Source: CAINVV01 sp037137375 (GTDB lineage Bacteria; Bacteroidota; Bacteroidia; Bacteroidales; Prolixibacteraceae). Taken from it: a stretch of DNA of 64,000 bases. This document shows, piece after piece, positions 59,861 to 64,000 of the stretch. A model generated the notes under the pieces. That model made no database searches and was not told the DNA's origin. It saw only the letters and a list, made by a program, of their open reading frames with translations. The stretch covers positions 124,001-188,000 of the forward strand of contig JBAXKJ010000003.1 of the NCBI GenBank assembly GCA_037137375.1. The letters are read 5' to 3'. A program made the position numbers and the translations under genes. Position 1 is the first letter of the stretch; the number at the start of each line of letters is the position of its first letter.

Positions 59861-61015
59861 CTAACCAACGAAACTGGTAATATCCTCCTCCGTGATAACT
59901 TTGCCGCCTAGAATGATCAGTCTTTCAATGACATTGTGAAATTCCCGGATATTTCCGCTCCAGAGGCGGTTTGCAAGCATTTCTAGGGCTTCAGGCGTAA
60001 TTTCCTTCGGTGGCTGTCCGTATTCCCCGCATAACTGTTCTATGAAATATTGTGCCAGTAAGGGAATATCCTCCTTCCGTTCGTTTAGGGTCGGAACATG
60101 GATCAGAATGACACTTAACCGATGATAGAGATCTTCCCTGAAATTGCCGTTCCTGATCTCTTCCTGAAGATCCTTGTTCGTTGCTGCGACAACCCGAACA
60201 TTAACCTCCACGGGTTTGTCGCTTCCCACCCTTGTGATGATGTTTTCCTGCAAAGCCCTCAAGACTTTTGCCTGCGCTGAAAGACTCATGTCACCGACCT
60301 CATCCAGGAAAAGTGTTCCACCGTCGGCTTGTTCAAATTTGCCTTTTCTCTGTCGGATGGCAGAAGTAAAAGCCCCTTTTTCATGACCGAAAAGCTCACT
60401 TTCTATCAACTCGGAAGGTATTGCAGCGCAGTTAACTTCTACAAAGGGATTTTCGGTCCGGGGGGAAAGCTCGTGAAGTCTTCTGGCCACCAACTCTTTT
60501 CCGGTTCCGTTTGCTCCGGTTATCAATACACGGGCTTCTGTTGGGGCGACCCTGTCGCACATTTCCAAGACCTTCCGAATTGCTGCGGATTCCCCAATTA
60601 TTTCGAATTTCTTACCGACTTTTTGTTTGAGGATCTTAGTCTCCTTGACCAGGGCCGTCTTGTCACTGGCGTTTCTAAGCGTGATTAGAAGACGGTTCAG
60701 ATCCAGCGGCTTTTCAATGAAATCGAAGGCTCCCTTCTTGATGGCTTCCACGGCAGTATCAATGGTTCCATGACCCGAGATCATAACGATCGTAGACTCC
60801 GGTTTGAGTTGCATGATCTGTTCGAGTACCTCGATCCCGTCCATATCAGGCATCTTGATATCACAAAGAATTATATCATAATCTACCGATTTGACCAATT
60901 CAATACCGACTATCCCGTTTTCGGCTATTTCGACCTGATATCCTTCGAAACCCAGAATATCTTTCAGGGTGTTGCGGATGCTTTTTTCATCGTCGATCAC
61001 CAGTATTTTAAGCAT
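59861..61015 (-). CDS. sigma-54-dependent response regulator lacking a DNA-binding domain
   Basis: An NtrC-type regulator of 384 residues. The receiver domain (1-120) has phospho-acceptor Asp52 (LCDIKMPD) and Lys102. The AAA+ domain (about 137-370) has Walker A GANGTGKE (167-174), a sigma-54 contact loop GAFTSA (214-219, instead of GAFTGA) and Walker B GTLFLDEVGDM (233-243). The protein stops about 15 residues after the AAA+ domain, so the usual Fis-type helix-turn-helix is missing and it probably activates from solution. It sits 12 bp after the Ppx/GppA gene; no histidine kinase is nearby. Confidence 0.92.
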   Translation of the reverse strand: MLKILVIDDEKSIRNTLKDILGFEGYQVEIAENGIVGIELVKSVDYDIILCDIKMPDMDGIEVLEQIMQLKPESTIVMISGHGTIDTAVEAIKKGAFDFIEKPLDLNRLLITLRNASDKTALVKETKILKQKVGKKFEIIGESAAIRKVLEMCDRVAPTEARVLITGANGTGKELVARRLHELSPRTENPFVEVNCAAIPSELIESELFGHEKGAFTSAIRQRKGKFEQADGGTLFLDEVGDMSLSAQAKVLRALQENIITRVGSDKPVEVNVRVVAATNKDLQEEIRNGNFREDLYHRLSVILIHVPTLNERKEDIPLLAQYFIEQLCGEYGQPPKEITPEALEMLANRLWSGNIREFHNVIERLIILGGKVITEEDITSFVG

Positions 61016-61027
61016 AGAATTATTTTT

Positions 61028-61966
61028 TTAGCGAGCGCCTCCGGCCATTTCGAACATGACCCCCTCCTTTAAAGAAAAATGGGTGTGAATCAACTCACGG
61101 ATTTCCAACTCACGAAGGATGAAATTAATAAATATTGTGGCGATGACGATCATTTCGACCCTGTTTTTATCGACACCCGGGATCAAGCTACGGCTTTCCC
61201 GGTTTACCGAAATCAATGCCTGATGAATGCGGTAATATTCGTTCAACGGGAAAACAGAGGATTTACGAAAAGTTGCGTCGGGTTCTTTGGCTTCAAGGAT
61301 ATCCATCAGGGTGTCGAATGCACCCGAGCAGCCTATCAATATTCTAGGTTGGTGAAGGCTGCAAATCTCCCTCAAAGGCACCAGATGGTCATGAAACCAA
61401 TTCTCTACTATGGCAATCTCCGGAAGGGTAGGAGGATCCGACATCTGGAACAGTTCCAGAACGCGTGCAATGCCAATATTGAAACTCATTTTCCAGATGA
61501 TCCGATTGTTCTCAGCAAGAATAAATTCATTGCTTCCACCTCCTATATCCAGGACCAGATATTTTTCGCTCAGGGGTGGCAGTGAGTTGACAGTGCCCCT
61601 GAAAATATATTCAGCCTCGCGGTTTCCATCGATGACCTCCATTTCCCAGCCGAAACGATTGCGTACCATCTCAATAAAATCGACCCTGTTGGTGGCTCCC
61701 CGAATGGCAGATGTACCGATCAGCCGTACCCTGGAAACTCCGAATTTTCTGATGTTTACCTCATGGAAAGAGAGGGCGGTTAACCCTCTCTCCATTGCCT
61801 CAGGCAGTAATTTTTCCTTGTGAATGCCGCCTCGACCCATCTTCACTGCAATTCTTTCTTCGTGCAGTACCCTGAAGGTGCCACCCGGAGCTGTCTCGGC
61901 AATCAATAGGTTACAGGTATTTGTACCTAAATCAATGACGGCGTTTACGACTTGTAGGTCAGCCAT
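61028..61966 (-). CDS. Ppx/GppA phosphatase family protein
   Basis: An ASKHA-fold phosphatase of 312 residues expected to hydrolyse polyphosphate or pppGpp. N-terminal phosphate-1 VIDLGTNTCNLLIAE (11-25), the IGTSAIRGATNR block (about 103-114), phosphate-2 LDIGGGSNEFIL (about 138-149) and the GCSGAFDTL segment are visible. It is the short form, without the C-terminal HD-like domain of E. coli Ppx. It overlaps the ABC permease gene by 22 bp and precedes the sigma-54 regulator by 12 bp, so all belong to one transcript. Confidence 0.93.
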   Translation of the reverse strand: MADLQVVNAVIDLGTNTCNLLIAETAPGGTFRVLHEERIAVKMGRGGIHKEKLLPEAMERGLTALSFHEVNIRKFGVSRVRLIGTSAIRGATNRVDFIEMVRNRFGWEMEVIDGNREAEYIFRGTVNSLPPLSEKYLVLDIGGGSNEFILAENNRIIWKMSFNIGIARVLELFQMSDPPTLPEIAIVENWFHDHLVPLREICSLHQPRILIGCSGAFDTLMDILEAKEPDATFRKSSVFPLNEYYRIHQALISVNRESRSLIPGVDKNRVEMIVIATIFINFILRELEIRELIHTHFSLKEGVMFEMAGGAR

Positions 61967-63282
61967 TTACCCAACTCCTTCCAGGATGCTTTCTTACCAT
62001 ACATCAGAATACCTGTGCGGTAGATTTTACCGGCAGCCCATACCATTACAACGAAAGTGACGATCAGCAGGAGCATCGACAAGGCCATTTGCCAGGCAGG
62101 CACCCCGAATGGAATCCGTGCCATCATGACCACCGGCGAGGTGAATGGTATGATGCTAAACCAGAAGGCTGTCGCCCCTTCAGGATTTTTTATGGCACTC
62201 ATCATGACCAGAATAGCCAGAATGATCGGCATCATAATCGGCAACATAAACTGCTGCGCATCTTCCGGTGTATCGATAGCAGAGCCTACGGCCGCAAATA
62301 ATGAACTATATAATAAGTATCCTCCGATGAAGAAAAAGATGAAACATCCGATGATCAAAGGGAAATTAACCGATGCCATGGATGAAAGTATATCCTGGAT
62401 TTTGTCCATTTCGGCCGGAGTAGCAGACTGTGCTGCCACCTGAGACTGAGCCACTATGCTCTGGGCCACATCGGTGTGCTGGGCGCCTGGCATCATCCCT
62501 TTCGCTCCGGAAATGATGGCGACTCCCAGGATAATCCATATAGTTAGCTGAGTTAGTCCTACGAGTGCGATACCGACGATCTTACCCATCATCAGGTCGA
62601 AGGGCTTCACACTCGAGATAATCACCTCGACAATTCGGCTCTGCTTCTCTTCCATCACACCCTGCATCACCATCTGACCATAAAGCAGAATGAACATATA
62701 AATGACGAAACCGAAGATATAGCCCAGAATCATACCGATTTCGGTAGAACTTTTCTTGGCTTCCCCTTTCTCCCCCAGCTTGATGGTGGCGACTGTAATA
62801 GATGTTTTTGTTGCCTTGATTCGTGCCTCCAGATCAGGTATATTGGTTTGCTTAATCACTTCGGCCATTTTCTCTTTCTCAATTACACCTCTGATCTTGT
62901 TTTGAATCAGGTTTTTCACGTCAAAAGTGATATTGCTTGATGAGATTAATTGTACAGTATTGGTTTCCAGAAGGTTCGGTTCGATAACCAGTAAGGCGTA
63001 ATAGCTGGATTGCTTGATTTTGTCCTTAATGTTATCGTATTCCTCTTTGGGGATAAACTTGAATTTGGTATAATCAGTACTTTCAAGCTGACCCAAAAGG
63101 ATGGAGGAACCGTCATAAACGGCGATGGATCTCTCCTTTGTATCATCCTGCGACATGAAGTAAGCGGGAAGAATAAACATGGCGGCCATCAATACAGGCA
63201 TCAGGACCGTCAGGATAATGAATGACTTTTTTCTGACTCTTGTGGTATATTCCCTGGTGAGAACTAATCCTATTTTGCTCAT
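61945..63282 (-). CDS. ABC-2 type transporter permease (NatB-like)
   Basis: An exporter permease of 445 residues. A first membrane helix (about 24-45, ILTVLMPVLMAAMFILPAYF) is followed by a large extracytoplasmic domain (about 46-175) and then five or six membrane helices (about 185-430), with the intracellular coupling segment EEKQSRIVEVIISSVKPFDLMMGKI (core EEKQSRIVEVIISS, about 210-223), typical of NatB/YhaP-like ABC-2 permeases. It is 9 bp downstream of its ATPase gene. The exported substrate may be Na+, a peptide or drug, but is unknown. Confidence 0.92.
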   Translation of the reverse strand: MSKIGLVLTREYTTRVRKKSFIILTVLMPVLMAAMFILPAYFMSQDDTKERSIAVYDGSSILLGQLESTDYTKFKFIPKEEYDNIKDKIKQSSYYALLVIEPNLLETNTVQLISSSNITFDVKNLIQNKIRGVIEKEKMAEVIKQTNIPDLEARIKATKTSITVATIKLGEKGEAKKSSTEIGMILGYIFGFVIYMFILLYGQMVMQGVMEEKQSRIVEVIISSVKPFDLMMGKIVGIALVGLTQLTIWIILGVAIISGAKGMMPGAQHTDVAQSIVAQSQVAAQSATPAEMDKIQDILSSMASVNFPLIIGCFIFFFIGGYLLYSSLFAAVGSAIDTPEDAQQFMLPIMMPIILAILVMMSAIKNPEGATAFWFSIIPFTSPVVMMARIPFGVPAWQMALSMLLLIVTFVVMVWAAGKIYRTGILMYGKKASWKELGKWLTYKS

Positions 63283-63291
63283 GTTATTTGA

Positions 63292-64000
63292 TTATGAATT
63301 TTGTTTAACTACTTTGATGAATACCTCATTCATGCTGGGGATCAATTCGCTGAAGGAGACGATTTCAACGTGATCCACCAGATCTTTAATCAGCGTTCCG
63401 GAGCTGCTGCCATTGAGGAACTGAATCTTCAGACTATTGTATTTGCCTGTTTCGTCGTGCGACAGAATGGAATATTTCTGGCCGAATTCGTGCTCGATTT
63501 TAGCAAAATCGCCCTTGTAGGCCACGTCAAAGATGTTCGACTTGTATTTTTCACGAATAGCCATGGTTGGACCATCCAGTATCTTTTTGGACTTATCGAT
63601 CAATGCGATAGAGTCACAAAGTTCTTCCACAGACTCCATGTGATGGGTGGAAAAGATAATGGTGGCACCCTCTTTTTTCATGCGAAGGATCTCCTGTTTC
63701 ATTATTTCAGCATTGATAGGGTCGAAACCGCTGAAAGGCTCATCGAAAATCATCAGACGTGGGCGGTGGAGCACAGTACAGATAAACTGGACTTTTTGTT
63801 GCATCCCTTTGGATAATTCCATTACTTTCTTGTCCCACCAGGTAATGATCTCAAATTTTTCGAACCAGATTTTCAGTTCCCTCATGGCATCCTTGCGGGA
63901 TAGACCTTTGAGCATTCCAAGGTATAATGCCTGTTCGCCGACTTTCATTTTCTTGTAAAGTCCACGTTCTTCGGGGAGATACCCAATTTGGTAAATGTCT
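63292..64000 (-). CDS. ABC transporter ATPase (NatA-like), partial at window edge
   Basis: Only the C-terminal part of the ATPase (about 235 residues) lies in the window; the frame continues through the right edge. The codons before the first in-window Met read YLPEERGLYKKM, the usual text after the Q-loop, so that Met is not the start. Signature motif LSKGMQQK, Walker B RLMIFDEPFSGFD and H-loop STHHMESVEELC are visible; Walker A lies outside. A C-terminal domain of about 80 residues follows. It pairs with the permease 9 bp downstream. Confidence 0.93.
   Translation of the reverse strand, partial: DIYQIGYLPEERGLYKKMKVGEQALYLGMLKGLSRKDAMRELKIWFEKFEIITWWDKKVMELSKGMQQKVQFICTVLHRPRLMIFDEPFSGFDPINAEIMKQEILRMKKEGATIIFSTHHMESVEELCDSIALIDKSKKILDGPTMAIREKYKSNIFDVAYKGDFAKIEHEFGQKYSILSHDETGKYNSLKIQFLNGSSSGTLIKDLVDHVEIVSFSELIPSMNEVFIKVVKQNS

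Noticed and set aside
1..64000. CRISPR arrays, restriction-modification or other defence systems, complete insertion sequences
   Set aside because: No regularly spaced repeats, cas, methylase or transposase genes were found; the only element-like structure is the 57.8-58.7 kb segment.

Overview
The window is a stretch of a Bacteroidota chromosome, most likely a free-living or environmental member of Bacteroidales/Marinilabiliales. The evidence is a SusC/SusD pair controlled by a FecR anti-sigma factor and an ECF sigma factor, several DUF families largely confined to Bacteroidota, many lipoproteins and TonB-linked barrels, near absence of Shine-Dalgarno sequences, and repeated matches to the Bacteroidota promoter (TTTG, 18-21 bp, TAnnTTTG). 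There is no phage, no CRISPR array, no rRNA and no complete insertion sequence with a transposase. One tRNA gene, tRNA-Val(UAC), is present.

Layout. 0-8.6 kb is housekeeping: a SpoU-type RNA methyltransferase and arginine deiminase on the minus strand, then a plus-strand group with pcm, an MBL-fold hydrolase, gcvP and ispE. 8.7-17.5 kb is one long minus-strand gene train, nadB-nadC-coaX-OMP-small secreted protein-lptC-CNNM/CBS protein-ppiD, joining NAD and CoA synthesis to envelope biogenesis. 17.8-31 kb holds secreted and envelope genes: a Tat-exported Gfo/Idh/MocA protein, an outer-membrane beta-barrel receptor, a secreted endonuclease/phosphatase, a beta-helix lipoprotein, a Na+/solute symporter, NamZ, and a divergent serine hydrolase carrying an orphan GH3 C-terminal domain. 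The symporter, NamZ and serine hydrolase look like a peptidoglycan-fragment recycling locus. 31-50 kb is more accessory. It has poorly known secreted and membrane proteins, a DUF4143-type ATPase split by one in-frame TGA, and an ECF sigma/FecR/SusC/SusD locus that ends in an orphan plug-like mini-protein and a thioredoxin. 50-64 kb returns to housekeeping and envelope functions: fumarase, an Omp85-like barrel, endonuclease IV, sialate O-acetylesterase, creatininase, a lipid kinase, a sigma-54 activator without DNA-binding domain, Ppx/GppA and an ABC-2 type exporter whose ATPase runs off the window.

The most unusual segment is 57802-58670. It is about 870 bp without a convincing protein, bounded by 10-bp inverted repeats. 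Read on the minus strand it contains at least seven hairpins capped by GCAA (GNRA) tetraloops and one capped by UUCG. It has a Bacteroidota-type promoter overlapped by a 22-bp palindrome at one end and a terminator hairpin at the other. I interpret it as a long structured non-coding RNA, possibly carried on a small mobile element. I cannot assign it to a family from the sequence alone.
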